Shown here one piece after another: positions 9,419 to 17,849 of a stretch of 64,000 nt of DNA. Location: contig DATLXN010000026.1 of the NCBI GenBank assembly GCA_035575715.1, positions 58,443-122,442 of the forward strand, given 5' to 3'. The notes under the pieces were generated by a model. That model was not told where the DNA came from. It made no database searches and saw nothing but the letters and a program-made list of their open reading frames with translations. This DNA is from JACCSI01 sp035575715 (lineage in GTDB: Bacteria; Acidobacteriota; Vicinamibacteria; Vicinamibacterales; UBA2999). The translations under genes were made by a program, and so were the position numbers. Every line of letters starts with the position of its first letter. Position 1 is the stretch's first letter.

Positions 9419-10149
9419 CAATCGGTACGCGCGGCGAGCGGCTGGTCGAGCATGATCGTCACCTGCGGATGCAACTGCAGGAACGACGCGGGCAGACGGG
9501 TCGTGACGCCGCCTTCGAACATCGCCGTTACCGCCTCCTCTTTCGTCTCCCCCGTCGCCATCAACACAATCGTCCGCGCGCGCAGGATGGTGCCCATGCC
9601 CATGGTGAGCGCTTGACGTGGGACGCGGCGTGCGTCGCCATCGAACCACAGCGCATTGGCGTGACGCGACGGTTCATCCAGCGTCACGACATGGGTGCGC
9701 GCTGCCAGTGCTTCGGCAGGCTCGTTGAACCCGATGTGACCATTGGCGCCAATGCCCAGCAGCAACAAGTCGATCCCACCGGCACCGGCGATGGCGCGCT
9801 CGTAGCGCTCGCACTCGGCGGCCAGATCGCGGCCACGGCCGTCAAGAAAACCGAGATGGTGTTCTGCGATATCGACGTGGCTGAACAGCCGCTGGTCCAT
9901 AAACGTCCGGTAGCTTCCTGGATCGCCTTGGCCAAGGCCGACAAACTCGTCAAGATTAAAGGTCCGGACGCGCGACCAGTCGAGCTGCTCGGCCGCGCTC
10001 AGTCGCACCAATTCCTGGTAGAGCCTCAGGGGCGTGCGCCCGGTCGGTAAGCCCAGAACGATCGAGGGGTTGCGCCGGATCGCGTCGAGCACGCGACGCG
10101 CGAGCGACACTGAAAGCGCTGCTGCGGTCGGAAAGGCTTCGCAGTTCAC
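9415..10149 (-). CDS. nagB: Glucosamine-6-phosphate deaminase
   Basis: NagB converts glucosamine-6-phosphate to fructose-6-phosphate and ammonia, feeding amino sugars into glycolysis. The 244-residue protein carries LGLPTGRTPLRLY near residue 33, FNLDEFVGL near 70 with the catalytic aspartate, and the family signature GIGANGHIGFNEP near 133. It ends slightly shorter than the allosteric 266-residue E. coli enzyme, which is common. Its start overlaps the stop of the upstream kinase gene by four bases, so the two form an operon. No glmS-type ribozyme or other RNA leader is evident. Confidence 0.95.
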   Translation of the reverse strand: MNCEAFPTAAALSVSLARRVLDAIRRNPSIVLGLPTGRTPLRLYQELVRLSAAEQLDWSRVRTFNLDEFVGLGQGDPGSYRTFMDQRLFSHVDIAEHHLGFLDGRGRDLAAECERYERAIAGAGGIDLLLLGIGANGHIGFNEPAEALAARTHVVTLDEPSRHANALWFDGDARRVPRQALTMGMGTILRARTIVLMATGETKEEAVTAMFEGGVTTRLPASFLQLHPQVTIMLDQPLAARTDC

Positions 10150-11105
10150 GCGGTCGCTTGTCTTTCGGCATCGATGTATGGCGGCACGCGCACGCCACTG
10201 CGAATCTCGCGCAACGCCAGATGCACCGCACCGATCGCCGGTTCGACGTCCAGTCGCGTCACCACGGTGCGCGGCGCCACTTCGGCCAATCGGCGCACCA
10301 CATCGTCAGCCAGCCAGGGAATGACCTTGAACATGCCGCCGGCCAATACCGTCCGGAAGGAATGGCCGCGCATCTGCAGCCGCCCGATAACCGACGCGCC
10401 TGCTCTGGCGAGTTCTTCGCCGGCACTGCGCAGAATTTCGGACGCGACAACATCGCCTTCGACGCGCGCCTGTTCGACCACCCCGCCAAGTGCGGCGATG
10501 GACTGGCGGCGGAGGCCTTTGTCATAGACCTCGCGGACCAGTCCATCGACCCGGGTCAATTGAAAATGTTCGAGCACTAACGACGTAAGTCGGGTCTGCG
10601 GGCCGCGGGCGTCGGCGGCGCGGACGACAGCGGTCAGCGCGCGGCGGCCGATCCAGTAACCGGAGCCTTCGTCGCCCAGCACATAACCCCAGCCCCCGGA
10701 TCGGGCCGCAAATCCGTCGGCGTTGACGCCGTAGGCAATCGATCCCGTGCCGGCAATCAGCACCACACCAGGATCGTCGCCGGCGCCGGCGACCAATGCA
10801 ACCAGTGCGTCGTTGACCACAAGCGCGTGGGCCCGGAAGCCCAGGCGCCGCATGATCGCGCGAACAATCTGATCGTCTTCCTTCCGGTCGACGCCCGCCA
10901 CTCCCAGGCAAACCGAGACCGGCAGGATCGCTCGATCGCCGATGGCCTGTTCGACCACGGCATGCAAGACCTTTTCGACTTCCAGTTCGCCGTGAGCCTG
11001 GAGGTTGGCGCCGCCGCCGCGCCCTTCACCAACGATACGACCGTTACTGTCGGCGAGATAACAAACGGTCTTGGTGCCACCGGCGTCAATGCCGAGGACA
11101 TACAT
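10146..11105 (-). CDS. BadF/BadG/BcrA/BcrD-family amino-sugar kinase (GlcNAc/MurNAc kinase-like)
   Basis: ASKHA-fold ATPase of the N-acetylglucosamine kinase branch. The 319-residue protein opens with the phosphate-1 motif GIDAGGTKT and continues with GVAGVDR, LIAGTGSIAYG and GDEGSGYWIGR, all diagnostic of this kinase family. Its overlap with nagB and the nearby murQ suggest it phosphorylates GlcNAc and/or MurNAc released from the cell wall. Which sugar it prefers cannot be read from the sequence. Divergent from the GHL10 gene over an AT-rich 32-base gap, which must hold both promoters. Confidence 0.88.
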   Translation of the reverse strand: MYVLGIDAGGTKTVCYLADSNGRIVGEGRGGGANLQAHGELEVEKVLHAVVEQAIGDRAILPVSVCLGVAGVDRKEDDQIVRAIMRRLGFRAHALVVNDALVALVAGAGDDPGVVLIAGTGSIAYGVNADGFAARSGGWGYVLGDEGSGYWIGRRALTAVVRAADARGPQTRLTSLVLEHFQLTRVDGLVREVYDKGLRRQSIAALGGVVEQARVEGDVVASEILRSAGEELARAGASVIGRLQMRGHSFRTVLAGGMFKVIPWLADDVVRRLAEVAPRTVVTRLDVEPAIGAVHLALREIRSGVRVPPYIDAERQATA

Positions 11106-11137
11106 GGTTACAGCTTATGTTAAATTAGCCCGTTTCT

Positions 11138-12394
11138 ATGCGTCTGCGCCGACCTCGTCTACGGCTCGCGCTTGCGGTGTGCACTATGGCTGTGCTCGCC
11201 CTCAGCCACGCCGTGCTGCGCGGGTCGACACGCGGGCAAGAGGCGTCCACCGAAGTGCGCGCGCTGTGGGTCACACGCACCACGCTGGCCTCACCCGCTG
11301 CGATCGCGCAAATGGTCAAGGCCGCACAGAGCGGCGGATTCAACACACTGCTGGTGCAAGTACGCGGGCGTGGCGATGCGTACTACAAGAGCGCGCTCGA
11401 ACCACGCGCCGGCGAACTGATTGCCCGGCCGGAATTCGATCCGCTCGCGGAAACGCTGGCGCTGGCGAAACCTGCCGGGCTCAAGGTGCACGCGTGGGTC
11501 AACGTCAACCTGGTCTCCAGCGCGGTCGATTTGCCCTCGTCCCGTCAGCACATCATTTATCGGCAACCCGACTGGCTGATGGTGCCGCGCGAGCTGGCGT
11601 CGGAAATGCTCAACGTGGATCCGCGCAGCCCGGCCTACGTCGGCCGCCTCGCCCGGTGGGCGCGGGCGCGCTCGAATGAAGTGGAAGGTCTGTTTGCCTC
11701 GCCGATTCATCCGTGGGCGGCGACGCATATCGCCGCGGTCATCACCGATATCGTCACGCGCTATGCGGTCGACGGCGTGCACTTGGATTACCTTCGTTTT
11801 CCCAACGAGGAATTCGACTACAGCCGTGCCGCGCTGCAGCAGTTCAAGGTTGCGGTGCGCCCGACGCTGAGCGCCGACGAGAAGCGTCGCGCTGATACCC
11901 AGGATGCGATCGACCCGCTGGCCTACCCGACCTTGTATCGCGATCGCTGGCTGTCGTTTCGTCAATCCCGGCTGACCACGCTGGTCATGCGCATTCGCAC
12001 CGCGGTCAAAGCCGCCCGCCCGTCCGCGGTCCTGAGTGCGGCTGTCGTTCCCGACCTCGAACAGGCCACTCTGACCCGATTCCAGGACTGGCGCACATGG
12101 CTCGATCAATCGCTGATCGACGTGCTCTGCCCGATGGCCTACACCCAGAACGTTGATCTGTTCGAGAAACAGATCGCTGCGGCGCAGGACTATGCCGGCG
12201 ACCGCCCAGTCTGGGCCGGCGTCGGTGCCTACCGGTTGACTCCCGCCGCCACGTTGCAACATATCGCGGCCGCGCGGCGGCAACGTGCCGCCGGCGTCAT
12301 TCTTTTCTCGTACGAGGCACTGGTCACCGCGCCCAATAGCGCGGCGTCACTGACCGCGCTCGGTCGCGCCGCTTTCGGGTCAGGGCTCGACTAG
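11138..12394 (+). CDS. Secreted family 10-like glycosylhydrolase (GHL10 / DUF187)
   Basis: The 418-residue protein starts with a twin-basic signal peptide (residues 1-25, after RLRRPRLRLAL). The GHL10 TIM-barrel domain follows: ALWVTRTTL, GGFNTLLVQVRGRGDAYY near residue 68, and HLDYLRFPNEEFDYS near residue 211, which carries the acidic residues conserved in the family. GHL10 proteins such as the E. coli divisome-associated YngK/DigH group act on denuded peptidoglycan glycan. That fits its position between amino-sugar catabolic genes and a transporter. Stop TAG and the next start GTG share one base. Confidence 0.85.
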   Translation: MRLRRPRLRLALAVCTMAVLALSHAVLRGSTRGQEASTEVRALWVTRTTLASPAAIAQMVKAAQSGGFNTLLVQVRGRGDAYYKSALEPRAGELIARPEFDPLAETLALAKPAGLKVHAWVNVNLVSSAVDLPSSRQHIIYRQPDWLMVPRELASEMLNVDPRSPAYVGRLARWARARSNEVEGLFASPIHPWAATHIAAVITDIVTRYAVDGVHLDYLRFPNEEFDYSRAALQQFKVAVRPTLSADEKRRADTQDAIDPLAYPTLYRDRWLSFRQSRLTTLVMRIRTAVKAARPSAVLSAAVVPDLEQATLTRFQDWRTWLDQSLIDVLCPMAYTQNVDLFEKQIAAAQDYAGDRPVWAGVGAYRLTPAATLQHIAAARRQRAAGVILFSYEALVTAPNSAASLTALGRAAFGSGLD

Positions 12395-13836
12395 TGCAAC
12401 TGTCAGCCGCCGACTACCTGGTCATCGGCGGCTACCTCGTGGCCATCACCGCCTTCGGCTCATGGTTTGCCCGCTTCCAGAAAACCACCCGCGACTATTT
12501 CCTTACTGATCGCAGCATCCCGTGGTGGGCGGTCTGTTTCACCATCGTCGCGACCGAAACCAGCACGCTGACCTTTATCGGCATTCCCGCCGCCGCCTAC
12601 GCCGGAAATGTGACGTTCCTGCAGTTAGCGTTCGGCTACGTGATCGGCCGCATCATCGTCAGCGTCTTATTCATCCCGGCGTACTTTCGCGGCGACCTGT
12701 TCACGTCGTATGAGTTACTGCAACGGCGATTCGGCACGCGGGTCAAGACCCTCTCGGCGGTGATCTTTCTCGGCACGCGGTCGCTGGCTGACGGCATCCG
12801 GTTATTTGCCACCGCGCTGGTGATTGCCGTCGTGACCGCAGTCCCGGTCACATGGGTGATCCTGGTGCTCGGCGCGGCGATGATTTTGTTCACAGTGCGA
12901 GGCGGTGTCTCGGCAGTGATCTGGACCGATGTCGTGCAGATGTTTGTCTACATCGCCGGTGCCGGAGCGGTCGCGATCGCGCTGTTCAACCGCATCGATG
13001 GCGGCTGGGCCACCATCATCGCGATCGGCGGCCCGGCCGGAAAATTCCAGTTGTTCGACCTGGCATTCGACGCGAGCCGCCCTTACACGCTCTGGGCCGG
13101 GGTCTTCGGGGGGATTGCGCTGACCTTAGCAACGCATGGCACCGACCAGTTCCTGGTGCAACGCCTGTTGTCGGCGCGCAACGCGCGTGCCGCCTCGCGT
13201 GGCCTGGTCCTCAGCGGATTCATCGTCTTCGCGCAGTTCATCGTGTTCCTGCTGATCGGCATCATGCTGTTCGTTTATTACCAACAGACGCCACTGCCGC
13301 AGGCGCTGAGCCGCAACGATGAGATTCTGCCGATCTTCGTAGTCAGTTCGCTGACTCACGGCCTCGCCGGCTTTATCGTCGCGGCGATTGTCGCAGCAGC
13401 CCTGTCGCCGTCGCTTAACGCCATGGCGGCGACCACCGTCAACGACTTTTATTTGCGCTACGTGCGGCCGGATGCGGATCAGGCAACGCAGATGCGCGTG
13501 TCGAAACAGGCGACGATCGGCTGGGGCATCGTTCAGCTCGGCGTCGCACTCGGTGCGCAGTGGATGGATCGTTCGGTCCTCGATGCCGGCCTCGCGGTGT
13601 TGTCGTTTGCATCAGGCGCCGTCCTCGGCGCGTTTCTGCTCGGCACGCTGATGCCGCGCGCCCGGGAGAGCGACGCGCTCGCCGGGATGATCGCCGGTCT
13701 CGTGGTGATGACCGGAGTCTGGGGATGGACCACGGTGGCCTTCACCTGGTACGTGTTCATCGGCGCCACGACGACATGTGTGGTGGCTTGGATTCTTTCG
13801 CGTGGCGCGCCACGCGTGGCGGCAACCTCTGCGTGA
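12394..13836 (+). CDS. Sodium:solute symporter (SSS family)
   Basis: The 480-residue polytopic membrane protein has about 12-13 predicted helices and the SSS fold hallmarks: DYFLTDRSIPWWAV near residue 34, then VATETSTLTFIGIPA lining the first core helix, and ATHGTDQFLVQRLLSARN near 250. It starts with GTG sharing one base with the stop of the GHL10 gene, so translation is coupled. It is flanked by murQ/nag genes and a serine hydrolase, so cell-wall-derived sugar or muropeptide fragments are likely cargo, but this is inferred from context. Confidence 0.9.
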   Translation: MQLSAADYLVIGGYLVAITAFGSWFARFQKTTRDYFLTDRSIPWWAVCFTIVATETSTLTFIGIPAAAYAGNVTFLQLAFGYVIGRIIVSVLFIPAYFRGDLFTSYELLQRRFGTRVKTLSAVIFLGTRSLADGIRLFATALVIAVVTAVPVTWVILVLGAAMILFTVRGGVSAVIWTDVVQMFVYIAGAGAVAIALFNRIDGGWATIIAIGGPAGKFQLFDLAFDASRPYTLWAGVFGGIALTLATHGTDQFLVQRLLSARNARAASRGLVLSGFIVFAQFIVFLLIGIMLFVYYQQTPLPQALSRNDEILPIFVVSSLTHGLAGFIVAAIVAAALSPSLNAMAATTVNDFYLRYVRPDADQATQMRVSKQATIGWGIVQLGVALGAQWMDRSVLDAGLAVLSFASGAVLGAFLLGTLMPRARESDALAGMIAGLVVMTGVWGWTTVAFTWYVFIGATTTCVVAWILSRGAPRVAATSA

Positions 13837-14894
13837 CCAGCCTCGCCCGCGCGGCTGCCGTCATTGACCAGGCGCTGGGTGCCCGCGCCTTTTCTGCCGC
13901 CGCCGCCGAAGTCGGCCGGGCCAGCGGTGCGCTCTGGCAGCACGCCGGTGGCCGGCTGGCTTTCGACGATCCTCGGCTGGTCACCATGGATACCGTGTTT
14001 GATGTGGCGTCGCTCACCAAAGTCCTGGCGACGACGACGCTGGCGGCAGAACAGGTCGCGGCCGGCGATCTCGATCTCGACGCACCGGTCAGCGCACTCA
14101 GTGATTACTGGAGAGAGGCCGACCGCGACTCGGTCACCGTCCGCGACCTCCTCGAGCACGCCTCCGGCCTGCCCGCATATCGTCCCTATTACCTCACCTT
14201 ATCGGGACGTGCCGCCTACGAGATGGCCATTGCGAGCGAGCCACTCGACTACGCACCGCGCACGGCATCGCTGTACAGCGATCTCGGATTCATGTTGCTC
14301 GGATTCATCCTCGAGGACCGGGCCGGCAGTGCTTTGGATGCGCAATTTGATCGATGGCGCAGCCGGGAAGGAATCATCGCGCCGCTGTCGTATCGCACCA
14401 CCTCGCCGTGGGCTGACCTCACCGCCTACACCGAAAACGATCCGTGGCGCGGTCGCCCGCTGCAGGGTGAAGTCCATGACGAAAACGCTGCCGCGCTCGG
14501 CGGAGTCGCGGCGCATGCCGGATTGTTTGGCACGGCGGCCGGCGTCGGGCAGGTTGCGCGCTGGTGGCTTTCGCGGTTACGAGGCCAAGCGCCCGCCACC
14601 GTCACACCTGTCACGCCGGAGATCGCGCGCCGGTTCGTCGAGCGCAGCCGCGTCCCCGGCAGTTCGCGCGCGCTCGGGTGGGACACGATGCTGACGAGGT
14701 CGTCCTGCGGATCGCACTTCTCCACTCACGCAGTCGGTCATACCGGGTTCACCGGGACGTCGCTATGGATCGACCCCGAACAGGATCTCTATGCGGTGTT
14801 ACTGACCAACCGAGTCCACCCAACACGGGCCAACGACGCGATCAAGCAGGTGCGTCGCGATTTTCATGACGCGGTGGCCGGAGCGGGTTCTTAG
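13833..14894 (+). CDS. Serine hydrolase, beta-lactamase class C / penicillin-binding-protein fold
   Basis: I place the start at GTG 13833, which overlaps the symporter stop by four bases; the longer in-frame ORF back to 13560 reads through the symporter in a wrong frame. The product of 353 residues has the class C motifs: SLTK (catalytic serine and lysine, about residue 63), YSD at about 149 in place of the usual YxN, and HTG near 300 (VGHTGFTGTSLW). LLEHASGLPAYRPYY is the typical loop. No signal peptide is visible from this start, so a cytoplasmic peptidase or amidase acting on muropeptides is possible. The substrate is not determinable. Confidence 0.87.
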   Translation: MTSLARAAAVIDQALGARAFSAAAAEVGRASGALWQHAGGRLAFDDPRLVTMDTVFDVASLTKVLATTTLAAEQVAAGDLDLDAPVSALSDYWREADRDSVTVRDLLEHASGLPAYRPYYLTLSGRAAYEMAIASEPLDYAPRTASLYSDLGFMLLGFILEDRAGSALDAQFDRWRSREGIIAPLSYRTTSPWADLTAYTENDPWRGRPLQGEVHDENAAALGGVAAHAGLFGTAAGVGQVARWWLSRLRGQAPATVTPVTPEIARRFVERSRVPGSSRALGWDTMLTRSSCGSHFSTHAVGHTGFTGTSLWIDPEQDLYAVLLTNRVHPTRANDAIKQVRRDFHDAVAGAGS

Positions 14895-14898
14895 TTCG

Positions 14899-15672
14899 TC
14901 AGCCAGGCGGCCGCCCGCCCGGGGGACGCGGCCCGAACGGCGACGGCGACCCGCCCGGACCAAATGGCCCACCCGGGCCGCCGGGCCCAGAGGGCCCTGG
15001 CCCTCCCGGGCCGCCAAATCCTGGTGGAACGGGCGGCCGTCCCGACGGGCGCTGCTGGCCTTGCGTCCCCGGTCCGTTGAGGTTGATTCCTGGCCCAGGT
15101 CCGACCCGTTGCGAGGTCGCCAGATAGACGAACGCCCATTCGTTGTACTTGGTGCGCCCGTTATAAATCTTGATCGACGTCGCGGTGCTCTTGGAGACCA
15201 CTCCTTGAAGACCAATCGACCCCGCCGAACTTCCGCCGGGCACGCCGGAAAGAGTCGGCGCGGCTGGACGGCCGCCCGGCGGTAGCTGGGCCGGTGGCTG
15301 CCCAGCGCCGGTGGTGCCTGGTAATTGCTGCAGGGGGCCCCCCGGCGGAAGAAATCCGGGCGCCGCGGGGCCGCCCCCGGCCGGAATGAGCTGGAAATCG
15401 TCGTTAGTTATTGGGTCTTTGAATTTTTTGCGAAGAAAACGCTGTTCAACGAGCACATCAAGGGTCGGCGGGAAGGTATTGGCGTATTTCCGCTGGAACA
15501 AACCGACGGCGCGGGCGTACTGCTGCCCCCGCCAGAGCAACTCTTCTTCTTTCTCGCGTTTGGCGAAGTGGCTCCACACGGGCATCGCGGCGCTCATCAG
15601 AACGGCCATGACGCTCATCCCGACCAGTAGCGCGGCCATGGCGTAGCCTCTGTCGCCTTGACCTAACCCCAT
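14899..15672 (-). CDS. Pseudopilin-like protein with proline/glycine collagen-like tail
   Basis: The ATG at 15672 gives 257 residues. The N-terminus RGYAMAALLVGMSVMAVLMS resembles a class III prepilin signal (cleavage after Gly, then a hydrophobic helix). However, the +1 residue is Tyr and the usual Glu at +5 is replaced by Ala. Next comes a GspG-like head (EEELLWRGQQYARAVGLFQRKY, FPPTLDVLVEQRFLRK, KDPITNDDFQLI). The last 130 residues are dominated by Gly and Pro. The upstream extension of this ORF lies antisense to the divergent lipoprotein and is not used. It probably belongs with the secretion operon 1.7 kb away. Role (minor pseudopilin or surface anchor) is inference. Confidence 0.75.
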   Translation of the reverse strand: MGLGQGDRGYAMAALLVGMSVMAVLMSAAMPVWSHFAKREKEEELLWRGQQYARAVGLFQRKYANTFPPTLDVLVEQRFLRKKFKDPITNDDFQLIPAGGGPAAPGFLPPGGPLQQLPGTTGAGQPPAQLPPGGRPAAPTLSGVPGGSSAGSIGLQGVVSKSTATSIKIYNGRTKYNEWAFVYLATSQRVGPGPGINLNGPGTQGQQRPSGRPPVPPGFGGPGGPGPSGPGGPGGPFGPGGSPSPFGPRPPGGRPPG

Positions 15673-15678
15673 GTGTCT

Positions 15679-15686
15679 ACTATACT
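15679..15686. promoter_or_regulatory. Overlapping divergent -10 elements (ACTATACT)
   Basis: Plus strand TATACT (15681-15686) precedes the lipoprotein start at 15698. Minus strand TATAGT (15684 to 15679) precedes the pseudopilin start at 15672. The two hexamers share four base pairs in a gap of only 25 bases, so the same AT patch probably serves both directions. The pseudopilin mRNA would have almost no leader. Confidence 0.45.
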
Positions 15687-15697
15687 TAGAGGTTTCA

Positions 15698-17254
15698 GTG
15701 AAGTCACGCATTACCGCCGTACTCGCCGTGTTGGTCGTGGTCAGCATTGCTGTGGGATGCGATAAAGTCGCCCTGCTCGCGCCGACCCAATCCACCATCA
15801 CCCTCTCGGTTAATTCGACGTCGGTTGCGGCCAATGGGACGGTTGAAGTCACGGCCACTGTCATCGAACAGGCCGGCACTGCGGTCCATAACGGCACCGA
15901 AGTCACCTTCACGTCGTCGGTTGGGACCCTGGAACCACGGGTGGCAAGAACTGAGGGTGGCATCGCGCGCACCACCTTCCGCGCCGGTACCACCTCGGGC
16001 ACCGCAAAGATCAGCGCGTTCTCCGGTGCCGCGCGAGCCACGGATGTGGAACTCCTGGTCGGTGGCGCCGCCGCATCGACGGTGGTCGTGCGCACCGACC
16101 CGGCCTCGGTTACTCCCAACGGTGGCACGGTCAATGTGATCGCCACGGTCCGTGACGTCAGCGGCAATCCGCTGCCCGGCGCGCAAGTGGTCTTTACCGC
16201 CGATAACGGCACCCTGGGCTCCAACGGCGCGACGACCGACGCCAATGGCGAAGCACGCACTACCCTGGCGACCAGCCGACAAACTGTTGTCCGAGCGTCA
16301 GTCGCAGGCAAAGAAGGCCAGGCGACCATCAATTTGGTCAACCTGCCGAATGTCGGCCTGACGGCCTCGACCAATACACCTGCGGTCGGCGTGCCGGTGA
16401 CGTTCACGATCACTCCGGGCACGGTCACCAACGGCAATCCGGTGCAAAGCGTGACGTTCGACCCAGGCGACGGTTCGCCGGTGCGGACTTTGGGGACCGG
16501 AACAACGTCGTTCTCGCACACTTATACGTCGGCCGGCACGTTTACGGCCACCGCGACCATCACCGACAACGCCGGCAACCGAGGAGTCGGCACGGCAACG
16601 ATCACCGCGCAGCGGTCGCAGCCGACCGCCACCGTTACGGCGAGCCCGTCGACGGCAAATGTCGGCGACCCGGTGACCTTTACCATCAATTCGACGGCTG
16701 GCGCCAACGGCCCGGCGATCCAGTCGGTGCAGGTGACGTTTCCAGACGGCCAATCCGTGACCGTCGGACCCGGCAGTCAGACCCTGGTGCGCAGCTTCGG
16801 CGCCCCGGGCACCTATGTGGTGCGCGCCCGTGCGACAGATCAAGCCGGCACCGTGTCGTCGGATGGGACGACGAGCGTGATTATTCGCGAGCGCGCCGCC
16901 CTGGAGGTCAACCTCGAGGCGTTTTCGAATGACCCGGCCGTCGTGGTCGACTGTTTTCCGAGGGACACTACAACCTTCCCGAAGACATGCACCGCTACTG
17001 GCTTCAGTCTCGTCCAGCCACCCCCTCCCACCGCGCCGTTACGCGTCGCTTTTCGCGCAGCAACGACCGGTGTCGTGTCACCTGACAATATCGTTCGCTA
17101 TACATGGAACTTCGATGACGGCACAACTGAAACGACGATGAACCGAACTACCGACCACGTCTTTCAGCGCAATCGCACTTACGTGGTCACCGTCACGGTA
17201 ACGACAGCAGCAGGCTCTACCGGCAACGGGCGGGTCACGCTCATCGTGCAGTAA
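15698..17254 (+). CDS. Lipoprotein with bacterial Ig-like (Big_1/invasin) and PKD domains
   Basis: I choose GTG 15698, which has AGAGG six bases upstream and starts a lipoprotein signal peptide ending in the lipobox SIAVGC. That gives 518 residues. Two invasin-type Ig repeats follow (about 30-120 and 121-210; the motif ANGTVEVTATV and its second copy NGGTVNVIATV). Then come three PKD-like repeats (about 215-310, 311-400 and 410-518) recognisable by SFSHTYTSAGTFTATATITD, RSFGAPGTYVVRARATD and VFQRNRTYVVTVTVTTAAG. These domains usually mediate adhesion or extend surface proteins. It is divergent from the collagen-tailed pseudopilin and sits inside the secretion gene cluster, so it may be a surface partner or substrate. 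Confidence 0.85.
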   Translation: MKSRITAVLAVLVVVSIAVGCDKVALLAPTQSTITLSVNSTSVAANGTVEVTATVIEQAGTAVHNGTEVTFTSSVGTLEPRVARTEGGIARTTFRAGTTSGTAKISAFSGAARATDVELLVGGAAASTVVVRTDPASVTPNGGTVNVIATVRDVSGNPLPGAQVVFTADNGTLGSNGATTDANGEARTTLATSRQTVVRASVAGKEGQATINLVNLPNVGLTASTNTPAVGVPVTFTITPGTVTNGNPVQSVTFDPGDGSPVRTLGTGTTSFSHTYTSAGTFTATATITDNAGNRGVGTATITAQRSQPTATVTASPSTANVGDPVTFTINSTAGANGPAIQSVQVTFPDGQSVTVGPGSQTLVRSFGAPGTYVVRARATDQAGTVSSDGTTSVIIRERAALEVNLEAFSNDPAVVVDCFPRDTTTFPKTCTATGFSLVQPPPPTAPLRVAFRAATTGVVSPDNIVRYTWNFDDGTTETTMNRTTDHVFQRNRTYVVTVTVTTAAGSTGNGRVTLIVQ

Positions 17255-17396
17255 CACGTGACTCTCGACAGGGGGGCGCGACACCACCATCAACTCGCCG
17301 CCCAGCCCAGCGCACTGTTCGACGCCAACATCCCGCCTCGTTTCTTCGGTTACTCAGCGAGGTATCGCGGTGTTTCTCGAGCGGACCGACGAGTGA

Positions 17397-17792
17397 TCAC
17401 CAGTCCGTATAATTGCTGCCATCAAGCGACTGCCCTTCCGCACCGCTGCGGACTCGATAAATCCCGGGTTCAGCGGTAGTGTCAGTGGGGGTCGTGGGTG
17501 CCGGCTCAGTGGTCCAGGTCTCAGCCGAATTGGTCATCGGATCTTTCGGGACCTCGCGCATATAGCCTTCGCTGACCAGGTCCTGCAATGACTGCGGGTA
17601 CTTGTTCTTGTCCGCGTAAAACTGATCTATCGCGTCGTTCATCCTGAACAAGTCCTCCTTGAGCACCGCCTCGCGCGCACGTTGGACGCTGTTGGTATAG
17701 CTGGCCAGCCCGACACTCGCCAGCACGACAATCAGCGTCAGCACGATCAGCACTTCGATTAGCGTGAAACCGTTGCGAGTTGGACGAATCAT
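17397..17792 (-). CDS. gspG: GspG-like major pseudopilin
   Basis: The 131-residue protein has a textbook class III prepilin leader: NGFTLIEVLIVLTLIVVLAS with cleavage after Gly8, Phe at +1 and Glu at +5. A short helical stem follows, then YPQSLQDLVSEGYMREVPKDPMT, the GspG-type C-terminal loop. Pseudopilins assemble into the periplasmic pseudopilus of type II secretion systems. It lies downstream of a second pseudopilin gene, separated by a heptanucleotide repeat block, at the end of the gspF-gspE-pilMNO operon. Confidence 0.9.
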   Translation of the reverse strand: MIRPTRNGFTLIEVLIVLTLIVVLASVGLASYTNSVQRAREAVLKEDLFRMNDAIDQFYADKNKYPQSLQDLVSEGYMREVPKDPMTNSAETWTTEPAPTTPTDTTAEPGIYRVRSGAEGQSLDGSNYTDW

Positions 17793-17804
17793 GAGGCCTC
17801 CGGA

Positions 17805-17846
17805 AAGTGCTAAGTGCTAGGTGCTAAGTGCTGAGTGCAAAGTGCG
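17805..17846. repeat. Heptanucleotide tandem repeat, family A (AAGTGCT), 6 units
   Basis: Six contiguous 7-base units, AAGTGCT AAGTGCT then AGGTGCT, AAGTGCT, GAGTGCA, AAGTGCG. They fill 42 of the 57 bases between two pseudopilin genes and end four bases before the stop of the upstream one. The same unit recurs at 32473-32521 and 60282-60340. Confidence 0.93.
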
Positions 17847-17849
17847 AGT

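Noticed and set aside
15673..16521. Upstream extension of the collagen-tailed pseudopilin to 16521
   Set aside because: It is antisense to the Ig/PKD lipoprotein and its composition (Val/Thr/Arg-rich) is typical of a shadow frame; a prepilin leader starts at 15672.
17805..17846. CRISPR array
   Set aside because: Contiguous 7-base units with no spacers, and no cas genes in the window.
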